A DNA stretch of 64,000 bases from Caedibacter sp052030685 (GTDB lineage Bacteria > Pseudomonadota > Gammaproteobacteria > Francisellales > Francisellaceae): assembly GCF_052030685.1 (NCBI RefSeq), contig NZ_JBQAJM010000007.1, forward strand, positions 1 through 64,000. Direction: 5' to 3'. Shown here one piece after another: positions 9,128 to 18,063 of the stretch. A program made the position numbers and the translations under genes. Numbering within the stretch: position 1 is the stretch's first letter; every line of letters starts with the position of its first letter. The notes below the pieces were generated by a model. The model was not told the origin of the DNA. It ran no database searches and worked only from the letters and a program-made list of their open reading frames with translations.

Positions 9128-9534
9128 TTAAGCTTATGTTAGATACTAACATTTGTATTTTTATCATTAATGAAAAGCCACCTATGGTACTCGAAAGATT
9201 TAAACAATATAAATTTAATGAAATCGCTATATTATCTATCGTTTATTCAGAGTTGGTATACGGTGCTTATAAAAGCAAAAGAGTTAATCAAAATATATCA
9301 GCATTGGCAGGGTTTGTTGCCCCACTTTCTATTGTTGAGTTTGACCACGATGCTGCTAATGAATATGGACTTATTAGATCATCTCTTGAAGCAACAGGAA
9401 ATTTGATTGGTGCAAACGATTTACTCATCGCTGCTCATGCAAAATCGCTGAATATACCATTAATAACAAACAACACTAAAGAATTCAAGAAAGTAGATGG
9501 TCTTACTGTCATTGATTGGGTTATAAAGCAATAG
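9124..9534 (+). CDS. vapC: VapC-type PIN domain ribonuclease toxin
   Basis: A 136-residue PIN-domain toxin. Acidic metal ligands are visible in MLDTNICIFII (Asp near 7), SELVYGAYKS (Glu near 43) and GANDLLIAAHA (Asp near 100), followed by ITNNTKEFKKVDGL. VapC proteins of this type cleave initiator tRNA or rRNA; the target here cannot be told. It overlaps the antitoxin gene by 4 bases and converges on thrC with only 40 bases between the two stops. All catalytic residues appear intact. Confidence 0.92.
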   Translation: MIKLMLDTNICIFIINEKPPMVLERFKQYKFNEIAILSIVYSELVYGAYKSKRVNQNISALAGFVAPLSIVEFDHDAANEYGLIRSSLEATGNLIGANDLLIAAHAKSLNIPLITNNTKEFKKVDGLTVIDWVIKQ

Positions 9535-9574
9535 ATTATTGACACTTTATACGCCTTATCAATTCAAGCCATTA

Positions 9575-10873
9575 CTAACTTGATAAATCAATTTCAAAAT
9601 ACGCCTGATAACGCTCTGTCAAAGCATTAAGGTTAGCAGTAATTTCAATACTTTCTTGCTTCTTTTCCAGCAAGTTCATTAAATGCTCAGGCACTTTAAT
9701 TGTCTCTTGGACAACCGGTTCAATCACTTCTTCAAACTTCGCCGGATGGGCAGTCGCGACAACGATATAATCTGTATCTTCCGGTAAGTGTTCACGCGCA
9801 AAAAATGCGGTTGCCGTATGTGGGCAAATAAGCATATCATGCTCATTCTTTACCTTAGCAATCATCTCTTTAATGTCACTATCAGATGCTTTAAAAGCTT
9901 TTATCTCATGAGCAAAAACATCAAAATCAGGGAAAAGCGCATAAAGGCGCTCAAAGTTACTTGGCTTACCGACATCCATCGCATTAGCAAGTGTTTCGAT
10001 ACTTGCTTTATTTGGCAATCGTTGATTCGCTAAGAACTGACCAATCACATTGTTTTCGTTTTGCGCAATGACAATATCACCAATCGGCAAGCCCATTTTT
10101 TTCGCCCAAAAACAAGCGCAAACATTACCAATATTACCCGATGGCACGATGAAATTTGCCTTTTGACCATGCTTTATAAAATACTGCCAAGACACATAAG
10201 CATAATAGGTTGTTTGCGGCAAAAGTCTTCCGATGTTAATGCTATTGGATGTATTCAAATAAGTATTATTTTGCCACCATTTATCGGCAAATGCACCTTT
10301 AACCAATGCTTGACAATCATCAAATGTACCATCAACTTCAACTGCACAAACATTGTCTTGCCAACAGGTAATCTGTTTTTGTTGACGCAGTGAGATTTTA
10401 CCCTTAGGAAAAAGTACCAGCACATTGATATTTTGCTTTTGATGAAAGGCTGCGGCAACAGCAGAGCCTGTATCGCCTGACGTTGCTACCATAATCGTGA
10501 ACTTCTTATCTGTTTTAATATGACTTAAAGTGTTAGCCAAAAACCTTGCGCCAAAATCTTTAAACGATAAGGTTGGACCATGAAAAAGCTCAAGAACCGA
10601 TGTTTTTTGATCAACATTGACCAATGGCAAGGGAAAGCTAAAACTATCATGGCAGATTGTATTTAATTGACTAGCAAGCAGATCACCTTTAAAAAATGGT
10701 GCTAGCAGCTTTGTTGCAAAATCAGGATAAGTGATTGTACTATCTAAAATCTGCCAATCAAATACGGGGAAAGATTGAGGCACATACAGCCCACCATCTT
10801 CTGCTAAGCCATTTTGTAATGCATTTGATATTGATACAGCTTTTGCATCACCTCTTGTACTGATAAACTTCAT
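9575..10873 (-). CDS. thrC: Threonine synthase
   Basis: PLP enzyme that converts O-phosphohomoserine to threonine, the last step of the pathway. The 432-residue length and start (MKFISTRGDAKAVSISNALQ) match the ThrC type found in enterics. The PLP lysine lies in LSFKDFGARFLANTL near residue 107, with the phosphate loop in VATSGDTGSAVAAAF and SGNIGN near 240. It overlaps thrB by 4 bases, so translation is coupled. The threonine genes run thrA, (DUF559), thrB, thrC on one strand. Confidence 0.96.
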   Translation of the reverse strand: MKFISTRGDAKAVSISNALQNGLAEDGGLYVPQSFPVFDWQILDSTITYPDFATKLLAPFFKGDLLASQLNTICHDSFSFPLPLVNVDQKTSVLELFHGPTLSFKDFGARFLANTLSHIKTDKKFTIMVATSGDTGSAVAAAFHQKQNINVLVLFPKGKISLRQQKQITCWQDNVCAVEVDGTFDDCQALVKGAFADKWWQNNTYLNTSNSINIGRLLPQTTYYAYVSWQYFIKHGQKANFIVPSGNIGNVCACFWAKKMGLPIGDIVIAQNENNVIGQFLANQRLPNKASIETLANAMDVGKPSNFERLYALFPDFDVFAHEIKAFKASDSDIKEMIAKVKNEHDMLICPHTATAFFAREHLPEDTDYIVVATAHPAKFEEVIEPVVQETIKVPEHLMNLLEKKQESIEITANLNALTERYQAYFEIDLSS

Positions 10874-11856
10874 ACTTCCTCCTTTGCGATAATTTGCCCA
10901 CCTTTTTCGGATAAGCTTGTGATATATTTCTGCGCTGATAACCCCTCTTTAGCAAATACACCAACTAACTCATTGGCAACCATTATTGCATCATTTTTAT
11001 TACGACTTAAAGCAAATAGTGCAGGACCGGAACCCGAGATACCAAAGCCAAGTGCGCCAAGTCTAATTGCGCTGTCTTTTGCTTGATCAAAACCTTTAAT
11101 AAGCACTTTACGTTTTGGTTCAATTAATACATCTGCAAAATATCTTTTAAAACGTGCAAGATCACCTTCATAAAGCGCGCTAATGATTGCGGTAGTTTTG
11201 GCACTTTGTGCAACAAAATCTTTGACTGTAAAAGGTACATCAATAAGCTTTCGCGCCTCTTTGGTTTCGACTTTTAAGCTCGGCACGACAACACTAGAAT
11301 ATAAACCTAAACTCGGTAGTTGGATAAACTCACATGGTTTAGAGTTTTGCAACAACACCAAGCCGCCAAACATTGCAGGGACAGCATTGTCTCCATGATA
11401 AACCCCACCGGAGATAAGACTCTCGCCATAAATCGCATAATCAATTATTTGATCTCTTGCCAGTGGTTCCAATAAAAATTCATTAACGGCTAAAATCGCT
11501 GCCACCGAGGATGCCGCTGAACCGCCAATACCAGAGCCTAAAGGAATTCCCTTTTCAATAACAATGTCTAAACCAATTGATAGATGGTGATCTTGCAAAA
11601 ATTTCTTTATTACCGCGCCACAGACATTCTTATCGATATCTAAACTAAGATCATTTTCTGTTAATACGCCACAGATTTGTCTAATGACTAATTGTTTGTC
11701 ATTCCGCTTTTGCAAGTGTACTTTATCACCAACACCCGATAACGCAAAGCCCATGAGGTCAAACCCTACCGCAAAATTTGCACTGGTTGCTGGCGCAAAC
11801 GCACTGACTTTGGTTATTTTTTCATTTATTTTTATGCTTTTTATCATTTCATCCAT
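10870..11856 (-). CDS. thrB: Homoserine kinase
   Basis: GHMP-family kinase that phosphorylates homoserine. The ATP loop IPLGSGIGGSAASSVAAILA (near residue 104) is the classic PxxxGLGSSAA motif, and GFGISGSGPALFAL near 275 is motif 3. At 328 residues it is a little longer than typical ThrB because of an N-terminal MDEMIKSIKINEKITK stretch; a start at the second Met is also possible. It precedes thrC with a 4-base overlap. It is separated from thrA by a repeat-flanked DUF559 gene, so it may need its own promoter or readthrough. Confidence 0.95.
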   Translation of the reverse strand: MDEMIKSIKINEKITKVSAFAPATSANFAVGFDLMGFALSGVGDKVHLQKRNDKQLVIRQICGVLTENDLSLDIDKNVCGAVIKKFLQDHHLSIGLDIVIEKGIPLGSGIGGSAASSVAAILAVNEFLLEPLARDQIIDYAIYGESLISGGVYHGDNAVPAMFGGLVLLQNSKPCEFIQLPSLGLYSSVVVPSLKVETKEARKLIDVPFTVKDFVAQSAKTTAIISALYEGDLARFKRYFADVLIEPKRKVLIKGFDQAKDSAIRLGALGFGISGSGPALFALSRNKNDAIMVANELVGVFAKEGLSAQKYITSLSEKGGQIIAKEEV

Positions 11857-11974
11857 TGGCTAAATCCTTTACCTCTAAACGCATCATTTGTTCATGCCCC
11901 CTCACTCAACCACTTTTCAACTAATGATTTATCATTATGTGTAACTTTTTTATAATGCAAAAGGCTACTGATCA

Positions 11975-12025
11975 CCTCTCCCCTTGCGGGAGAGGTCGCA
12001 CTGCGACTGCAGTGCGGGTGAGGGG
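11975..12025 (+). repeat. Two-hairpin palindromic repeat (R1)
   Basis: CCTCTCCC-CTTGC-GGGAGAGG forms hairpin 1 (8 bp), CGCACTGC-GACT-GCAGTGCG forms hairpin 2 (8 bp), and the unit ends GGTGAGGGGT. It lies just after the stop of the DUF559 gene and is inverted relative to the copy before that gene's start. Confidence 0.85.
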
Positions 12026-12037
12026 TATTTTTATCTA

Positions 12038-12376
12038 TCACTTCTGTAGCTCCTTATAAATATCATTTAGAACATCTTCCGTTTTTTCCAAAACATCATG
12101 ATTCCAAAAGCGTAATACGCTATATCCTTTGCTCACCAATTTTTGTGTTCTTACCTCATCTACAGCCTTTTTCTGCATATTATTATGCTGACCACCGTCA
12201 CACTCAATAATCAATTTTTTTTCAAAACAGATAAAGTCCACGACATACGCATCAATAATAACTTGCCTTCGAAATTTATAGTTGCCTAAATGTCGATTTC
12301 TTAGGTAATACCAAAGTTTTGTCTCTGCATCGGTTTGATTTGTTTTTAACTGTTTTTGGAATAGCTTAATATTCAT
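12038..12376 (-). CDS. DUF559 endonuclease-like protein
   Basis: A 112-residue member of the DUF559 family, which has a restriction-endonuclease-like fold related to very-short-patch repair nucleases. Family marks are LWYYLRNRHLGNYKFRRQ, then YVVDFICFEKKLIIECDGG with the D...E-x-D catalytic residues, and a VLRFWNHDVL segment. The longest frame begins 15 codons earlier but those codons lie in a palindromic repeat. I use MNIKLFQKQL, four bases after the repeat, whose GGTGAGGGG end is well placed as a ribosome site. It is inserted between thrA and thrB and is bounded on both sides by inverted copies of the repeat, which suggests that gene and repeats move together. Confidence 0.85.
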   Translation of the reverse strand: MNIKLFQKQLKTNQTDAETKLWYYLRNRHLGNYKFRRQVIIDAYVVDFICFEKKLIIECDGGQHNNMQKKAVDEVRTQKLVSKGYSVLRFWNHDVLEKTEDVLNDIYKELQK

Positions 12377-12380
12377 AACA

Positions 12381-12430
12381 CCCCTCACCCGACAGGCTTT
12401 GCCTGTCGACCTCTCCCGCAAGGGGAGAGG
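12381..12430 (-). repeat. Two-hairpin palindromic repeat (R2)
   Basis: Read on the minus strand: CCTCTCCCC-TTGC-GGGAGAGG, then hairpin 2 GACAGGC-AAA-GCCTGTC, then GGGTGAGGGG. The last segment lies four to five bases before the ATG of the DUF559 gene and resembles a Shine-Dalgarno sequence. Hairpin 2 differs fully in sequence from the other copies but still pairs. Confidence 0.85.
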
Positions 12431-12533
12431 TAAGTTATTTTCCAGTATTCTAGTGCATTACCAGCTTTATATCTCTTGCCTGACAAAACAGCCTCACTAT
12501 ACATTAAAATTTAAAATTCAACTGCATTATTTA

Positions 12534-12582
12534 CCTCTCCCCCCGTGGGAGGTCGCACTGCAATCGCAGTGCGGGTGAGGGG
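12534..12582 (+). repeat. Two-hairpin palindromic repeat (R3)
   Basis: Begins CCTCTCCCCCC and carries hairpin 2 as CGCACTGC-AATC-GCAGTGCG, ending GGTGAGGGGTGTTTTTAT. Together with R4 it fills the 306-base gap between the DUF559 gene and thrA; nothing else is recognisable there apart from AT-rich spacer. Confidence 0.8.
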
Positions 12583-12631
12583 TGTTTTTATCTACTGCCA
12601 CTTAACTCATTCCTATTCAACTTCTCATTTA

Positions 12632-12682
12632 CCTCTCCCCTTGCGGGAGAGGTCGCACTGCGACTGCAGTGCGGGTGAGGGG
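12632..12682 (+). repeat. Two-hairpin palindromic repeat (R4)
   Basis: Nearly identical to R1 over the whole unit, including hairpin 2 CGCACTGC-GACT-GCAGTGCG and the trailing GGTGAGGGGTATTTTTAT. It lies just after the thrA stop, so on the thrA transcript the two hairpins fall in the 3' region. Confidence 0.85.
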
Positions 12683-12727
12683 TATTTTTATAAGATTCCA
12701 CTAGATACTATTCCTGTGAATTTCATC

Positions 12728-15166
12728 TTAATTAGAAATCGCTAATATATCACCAAAAACACCCGCAGCAGTCACTTCAACACCAGCACCTGCTCCTCTT
12801 ATCACCATTGGCGAATGCGCGTAGCGCTTGGAATAAATCAGCACCATATTATCGGCACCATCTAGGCTAACAAATGGACTATTTTGTGCCAATGGTGCGA
12901 CAGATACTTTGGCTTCACCTGTGTCTGATACTTCTCCGATAAAATGAAGTGCTGAAGCTTTCCCTTGTAATGCTTTAAGCTGTTGTGTCAATTCCTTATC
13001 ATGGGTTTTAATATTCTTTAAAAACGCCTCTTTTGAGCATGATCTTAAATTCTCAGGTGTTAAATTCTGCACTTCAACATCACTCAACTCAAGATTCAAA
13101 CCAATTTCACGCGCCAAACAAACCACTTTGCGCACCACATCCATACCGGATAAATCTTCACGTGGATCGGGCTCTGTGTACCCTTTGCCATAAGCCAGCA
13201 TTAAACTTTCAACAAAGCTTTTGCCTTTATTGACTTCATTGAAAATAAAGCTCAATGTCCCTGAAAAGACTCCTTGGATTTTATGGATTTTATCCCCTGT
13301 TTTTTGCAAGATCTCTAAGGTGCTAATAAGAGGTAATCCTGCGCAAACATTGGTTTCATATTTAAATGAAACATTATGATTACATGCCACTTGGCGAAGT
13401 TTGCGATAATAATCCATCGATTGCGTATTAGCATATTTATTGGGTGTTACTACATGAATGCCTTGTGCTAAAAAATCGACATAGACTCGAGCAATATCAA
13501 CACTTGCTGTTGCATCAACTAATATCTTGTGCGCACAAGACAGTGATTGTAAGTGCTTGACTAAAGCACTTGTATTTGCTTTGCGATCACTTGTTTTTAG
13601 TAGACTAAGCACATCTTCTTCTACTAACAAATCATCACCACATAGCAACTTAGTTGAGCTCATTACTGCAACCAAACGCAAATTAATATTTTGCTTATGC
13701 AACACTTGTTGCTGTTGTTTTAGCTGATTGACAAGCTCAGCACCGATGCCACCGACACCAATCAATGCAATCACCATTTCTTGTACGGGTGGGTTTTTTG
13801 CTTGTTGATGAATTAGATTAAGCGCTAGATCTTCATCTGCTTTTTTTACCGTAACGGTAATACTCCGCTCAGATGAGCCTTGGGTAATTGCATGGATATT
13901 AATCTTCGCATCTGCTAGTGGTTTAATCACACGCGCTAAAGCACCAGGCTGCGCTTTCAATCCATCACCAACTGCTGTAATCATCGCATAACCTGTTTCA
14001 CAATAGATATGCTCAATATCACCACGTTCAATTTCCGCTTTGAAATGACGCTCTAGTGCTTTGGTAGCACGCTTGGCAAGCTTTGCTTCAATCGCAAAGC
14101 AAATCGAATACTCCGAGCTTGATTGTGAGATCATCATCACTGAAACTTGTGATTGCTCAAGCACATTAAAAACTTTGGCTGCCATTCCTGAGACGCCAAT
14201 GATGCCCGCACCTTGTACGCGCATCAAGGCAACATTTGAGATACTCGTTAGGCCTTTGATAAGGTATTGCTCAAGGTTTGTCTTATCCAGTGCACGAATA
14301 ATCTCAGTTCCTTGTTTTTGTGGTTCATAGCTACTTTTTATCTCAATTGGAATCCCCATTTCCATCATCGGATTGATTGTTAATGGATGAACAACTGAGG
14401 CGCCAAAATAGGCCAACTCTAACGCTTCTTTATAAGATAACTGCTTGAGTTGACGCGCAGTTTCAACCACTTGTGGATTCGCACTATACACACCAGCAAC
14501 ATCCGTCCAGATCACTAATTTACTCGCCTGCAAAAGCTTAGCAAAAATAGCGGAGGAATAATCACTACAATTCATACCCAAAATACTGCGCACACCCTCT
14601 TGGTTTTGTGCAATGAAGCCAGTAATGATATAAACTTTGTGTTTACGATTATGAAATTTATCATCAACTGCCTGCTGACTTTTTTGCCAATCAATACTGA
14701 CAGGATTATGATTATCATCAACGAATAACACCTCAGAAGCATTAACAAACTCAGCAGCAACGCCCCTATACTGTAAGGCAGCTGTTAAAATCTGTGCTGA
14801 CCACAGCTCACCAAACCCTAAAATAAAATACTCTAAGGCATCACCACAAATACCACTTAATGCAATTGTCATTAACATTTGTTTTAAATGAACAATGTCA
14901 TTGCTAAAAACACTCTTAAGCGCTTTGTCTTCAGGACATAATGCACTAATCAGGGATAGATGGTGCTCAGTAAGTTGCCCAATAACTTTAGTGCTATCTC
15001 TATTTTCCAAAGCAAGTTCGATTGATTTTTTCAATAAATTCGTAGTTTTACCACTTGCAGAAACAACCACTGATTGCGGTGTCGTGCCGATAATACTAAC
15101 TACACGCTCAATTTTTACCACGTCTGCAAGACTACTACCACCAAATTTATTTACGATATACTCCAT
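12728..15166 (-). CDS. thrA: Bifunctional aspartokinase / homoserine dehydrogenase I
   Basis: Fused enzyme that carries out the first and third steps of threonine synthesis. The aspartokinase start YIVNKFGGSSLAD and SDYSSAIFA near 210 form the kinase site; two ACT domains sit around residues 310-450. The homoserine dehydrogenase half starts with ALIGVGGIGAELV near residue 460 and has GVFSGTLSFIFN and GYTEPDPREDLSG. Length 812 is typical of ThrA. I start at MEYIVNKFGG, with AAGGTGAG nine bases upstream. No threonine-rich leader peptide was found ahead, so enteric-type attenuation is not supported. Distance to thrB is about 870 bases because of the DUF559 cassette. Confidence 0.95.
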   Translation of the reverse strand: MEYIVNKFGGSSLADVVKIERVVSIIGTTPQSVVVSASGKTTNLLKKSIELALENRDSTKVIGQLTEHHLSLISALCPEDKALKSVFSNDIVHLKQMLMTIALSGICGDALEYFILGFGELWSAQILTAALQYRGVAAEFVNASEVLFVDDNHNPVSIDWQKSQQAVDDKFHNRKHKVYIITGFIAQNQEGVRSILGMNCSDYSSAIFAKLLQASKLVIWTDVAGVYSANPQVVETARQLKQLSYKEALELAYFGASVVHPLTINPMMEMGIPIEIKSSYEPQKQGTEIIRALDKTNLEQYLIKGLTSISNVALMRVQGAGIIGVSGMAAKVFNVLEQSQVSVMMISQSSSEYSICFAIEAKLAKRATKALERHFKAEIERGDIEHIYCETGYAMITAVGDGLKAQPGALARVIKPLADAKINIHAITQGSSERSITVTVKKADEDLALNLIHQQAKNPPVQEMVIALIGVGGIGAELVNQLKQQQQVLHKQNINLRLVAVMSSTKLLCGDDLLVEEDVLSLLKTSDRKANTSALVKHLQSLSCAHKILVDATASVDIARVYVDFLAQGIHVVTPNKYANTQSMDYYRKLRQVACNHNVSFKYETNVCAGLPLISTLEILQKTGDKIHKIQGVFSGTLSFIFNEVNKGKSFVESLMLAYGKGYTEPDPREDLSGMDVVRKVVCLAREIGLNLELSDVEVQNLTPENLRSCSKEAFLKNIKTHDKELTQQLKALQGKASALHFIGEVSDTGEAKVSVAPLAQNSPFVSLDGADNMVLIYSKRYAHSPMVIRGAGAGVEVTAAGVFGDILAISN

Positions 15167-15330
15167 CAACCACTCACCTTCAAAAATTAGCATGAGCTTT
15201 CATTATATAAAGATTACTTGGCAGAATTCATTATAAAAAATCAACTATTTGGTGATGGTGCTATTAGCGCTTAATTTTACAAAAACAAGAGCAAACCAAA
15301 GCTTTTATTGATATGTCATTTTAAGCCAAT

Positions 15331-15352
15331 ACCCTTCGACTTCGCTCAGGGT
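15331..15352. repeat. Short palindromic intergenic repeat
   Basis: ACCCTTCGACTTCGCTCAGGGT has complementary ACCCT/AGGGT ends and belongs to a widespread intergenic repeat type. A related, longer arrangement occurs near 41820. Confidence 0.6.
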
Positions 15353-15379
15353 ACAGTAAGCATTATTGGGTAACTATTT

Positions 15380-16348
15380 TCATAACCACTTAGCAACATC
15401 CAGTGCACTATAAGTAAGAATGATTTTAGCACCAGCGCGTTTTATCGCTGTTAATGATTCAATAACAACACCTTTTTCATCCACCCAGTCTTTTTCAGCA
15501 GCGGCTTTAATCATCGCATACTCACCGCTGACATGATATGCCGCGATTGGCAAGTTGCTATTAGCTTTAACATCCTGAATAATATCTAAATAGCTCAAAG
15601 CCGGTTTAATCATTAAAAAGTCAGCACCCTCATCTTCATCCATTTGAGCCTCTTTAAGCGCTTCTTTTTTGTTGCGATAATCCATCTGATAGGACTTTCT
15701 ATCACCCTTTGGTGTTGAGTCACAGGCACTTCTAAAGGGACCATAAAAGCTTGAAGCATATTTTACTGCATAGGACATAATCGCAACCTCAGCGTAATCT
15801 GCTTGGTCTAAAGCATAACGCATCGCTTGAATCATACCATCCATCATGCCACTGGGAGCGACAATATCTGCCCCTGCTTCGGCATGTGAAACGGCTGTTT
15901 TTTGTAAAATTTCTAAGGTCTGGTCATTATTAATCTCTTCATTATGCATAATGCCACAATGACCATCTTCAGTATATGCACAAAGACAAACATCTGTGGC
16001 AATAATCAATTGCGGATGAAGCGCTTTGATCTTAGCAATCGCCTGCTGCACAATACCGTCATCAGCGTAATTTTCTGAGGCATATTTATCTTTATTCGCA
16101 GGGATGCCAAACAGCATAACCGATAAAACACCGGCTTTTTTTATCTCATCGATCAACTCAGGTAGCCGATCAAGTGACCAATGATATTGATTTGGCATAC
16201 CATTAATCTCACGCTTGATATTCTCACCATGCACGACAAATACTGGGTACATCAAGTCACTCACATGCAAGCGTGTCTCAGCAACATGCTCTCTGATCGC
16301 TTCAGTTCGGCGCAATCTTCTTGGACGTGTCACCGGGAAAAAACCCAT
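15380..16348 (-). CDS. hemB: Delta-aminolevulinic acid dehydratase (porphobilinogen synthase)
   Basis: Condenses two 5-aminolevulinate molecules to porphobilinogen in haem synthesis. The protein starts MGFFPVTRPRRLRR; a longer frame begins 18 codons earlier inside yhbY and is less likely. The cysteine-rich metal site DVCLCAYTEDGHCGI near residue 118 marks a zinc-type enzyme. The two active-site lysines lie in SYAVKYASSFYGPFR (about 195) and LMIKPALSYLD (about 248). Length 322 is normal. It begins one base after yhbY ends, so the two are coupled. Confidence 0.96.
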   Translation of the reverse strand: MGFFPVTRPRRLRRTEAIREHVAETRLHVSDLMYPVFVVHGENIKREINGMPNQYHWSLDRLPELIDEIKKAGVLSVMLFGIPANKDKYASENYADDGIVQQAIAKIKALHPQLIIATDVCLCAYTEDGHCGIMHNEEINNDQTLEILQKTAVSHAEAGADIVAPSGMMDGMIQAMRYALDQADYAEVAIMSYAVKYASSFYGPFRSACDSTPKGDRKSYQMDYRNKKEALKEAQMDEDEGADFLMIKPALSYLDIIQDVKANSNLPIAAYHVSGEYAMIKAAAEKDWVDEKGVVIESLTAIKRAGAKIILTYSALDVAKWL

Positions 16349-16349
16349 G

Positions 16350-16634
16350 TTATGCCCCTTTTTTCTTTGGTTTCTTGCGATATAACACCGAGATATTGCC
16401 AATTAATTGCACCAATTCACATTTGGTCTTCTGGCAAATTTCCTCAGTCGTTGCTTGACGCGCGTCTTTTTCAGCTCCCGCAATTTTCACTTTAATAAGT
16501 TCATGCGCTGTTAACGCCTGATCAATCTCAGTTAATACATTCTCAGTTAACCCTTTTTCTCCGAGCATAACAACTGGATTTAAACTGTGTGCTTGCGCCT
16601 TTAATTGCTGACGTTTTTGTGATGTTAATGCCAT
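16350..16634 (-). CDS. yhbY: YhbY family RNA-binding protein (CRM domain)
   Basis: A 94-residue single CRM-domain protein associated with pre-50S ribosomal particles in E. coli. The family pattern is visible throughout: LTSQKRQQLKAQAHSLNPVV, GEKGLTENVLTEIDQAL, and the basic ELIKVKIAG segment, ending with KKPKKKGA. It sits directly upstream of hemB with one base between stop and start. Confidence 0.92.
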   Translation of the reverse strand: MALTSQKRQQLKAQAHSLNPVVMLGEKGLTENVLTEIDQALTAHELIKVKIAGAEKDARQATTEEICQKTKCELVQLIGNISVLYRKKPKKKGA

Positions 16635-16737
16635 ATTTTCCTCTGTGTTTTAAACAACATATATACTCAAGCAATTCTACACTTATTTGCTTAAGCTTAA
16701 CTAGCTTTACTTTTTATTTATCTGTATTTGTCAAATT

Positions 16738-17733
16738 TTATTGACTACTCTGCCAACGCCAGCTATCTATCATCATGTCTTTAATATCACGTGTCGCCTG
16801 CCAATTAAGCTCTTGTTTTGCCTTTGAGCAATCGGCCCAACACTCATCAATATCACCTGCGCGTCGTGGTTTTATTTCAAAAGGAACTTTCTCTCCTGTA
16901 GCGTTTTCAAATGCATCAATGACTTCAAGCACCGAGTAACCATTACCCGTACCTAAGTTCCAAATGTGACATCCTTTTTGATCTTTAATGTGTTCATATG
17001 CCTTTAGATGTCCTAATGCCAAATCCACTACATGAATATAATCTCGAACCCCTGTACCATCAGGCGTATTATAATCATTACCAAATACCGATAGCTTTGC
17101 TAACTTACCACTGACAACCTGTGTCAAGTAAGGCAGTAAGTTGTTTGGAACACCATTAGGTAACTCGCCAATTAAGCCACTTTTATGTGCACCAACTGGG
17201 TTAAAATATCTTAGCAACGCGATCGACCATTCATTATCGGCAAATGCCAAATCTTGCAGTATTTTCTCGACCATCACCTTAGAAACACCATAAGGATTGG
17301 TTGGCGCGCCAACAGGGCATTTTTCAGTAATCGGCATTTCTGCTGGACTGCCATAAACCGTCGCTGATGAGCTAAACACAAGGTTTTTGACATTATGTTG
17401 TTGCATCACTTTCAGTAAATTAAGTGTGCCTGAAACATTGTTATCATAATACTCAAGCGGTTTAAAGACACTCTCACCTACTGCCTTTAATGCTGCAAAA
17501 TGAATCACCATTTTTATATCGTATTGACTGAAAATTTGCTGCAACACAACCTCATCACGTATGTCACCTTCAACAAATATGGGCTTTTTTGAAGTAATTT
17601 GCGCAATACGCTCAATTATATTCTCGCTACTGTTATAAAGATTATCTAACACAACAACATCTAAGCCTGCTGTTAAAAACTCGACCACCGTATGTGAGCC
17701 GATAAACCCAGTACCGCCGGTTATCAAAATCAT
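16738..17733 (-). CDS. galE: UDP-glucose 4-epimerase
   Basis: NAD-dependent short-chain epimerase that interconverts UDP-glucose and UDP-galactose for surface polysaccharide. The Rossmann motif GGTGFIGSHTV begins at residue 5, the catalytic Ser-x24-Tyr-x3-Lys set appears as SSSATVYG and NPYGVSKVMVEK, and the sugar-binding LRYFNPVGAH follows. The length of 331 fits GalE. It diverges from lptF across a 330-base spacer that contains three phased palindromes. Confidence 0.94.
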   Translation of the reverse strand: MILITGGTGFIGSHTVVEFLTAGLDVVVLDNLYNSSENIIERIAQITSKKPIFVEGDIRDEVVLQQIFSQYDIKMVIHFAALKAVGESVFKPLEYYDNNVSGTLNLLKVMQQHNVKNLVFSSSATVYGSPAEMPITEKCPVGAPTNPYGVSKVMVEKILQDLAFADNEWSIALLRYFNPVGAHKSGLIGELPNGVPNNLLPYLTQVVSGKLAKLSVFGNDYNTPDGTGVRDYIHVVDLALGHLKAYEHIKDQKGCHIWNLGTGNGYSVLEVIDAFENATGEKVPFEIKPRRAGDIDECWADCSKAKQELNWQATRDIKDMMIDSWRWQSSQ

Positions 17734-17829
17734 ATTTGTCCTATTAATATCACTTTGTCTTTTAATGCCGTTAATCTAACAAATTAACAAAATAACGCCA
17801 ATCAGAAGTTAATATAAAAACGACAAAGT

Positions 17830-17907
17830 TAGAATCAACTCTAGAGTTTTAACAAAAAACTTGGAACGGACTCCAGACTTTTTAGATAAAAACTGGAATC
17901 AGCTCCA
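17830..17907. promoter_or_regulatory. Three operator-like palindromes at 32-bp spacing
   Basis: TAGAATCAACTCTA, TGGAACGGACTCCA and TGGAATCAGCTCCA start at 17830, 17862 and 17894, exactly 32 bases apart, that is about three helical turns. Each is an imperfect palindrome of the form TRGAAnnnnCTCYA. They lie in the divergent space between galE and lptF and could be stacked binding sites for one regulator. The rest of this 330-base spacer shows only AT-rich sequence. Confidence 0.55.
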
Positions 17908-18063
17908 ACATTCCTCATTCAAACTAAGCTTTAGCGCGATATATGTAACTTCAAAATAGCTGACAAAAACACTGATTTTCTAACACATTCGTGTAAAATA
18001 CACTAAGTTTTCATTATCGAGTTAATTAACTTATATTTTTATACAAGTTATAGAGGATAAATT

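Noticed and set aside
12545..12745. A 66-codon plus-strand frame across R3 and R4
   Set aside because: Built from two palindromic repeats (PLPLRERS-type translation), so not a gene.
15167..15379. Threonine attenuator upstream of thrA
   Set aside because: The only Thr-containing stretch (STITK) has no usable start in frame, and no terminator hairpin follows.
17830..17907. Mini CRISPR array
   Set aside because: The 32-bp spacing has no constant repeat with unique spacers; only 14-bp degenerate palindromes recur.
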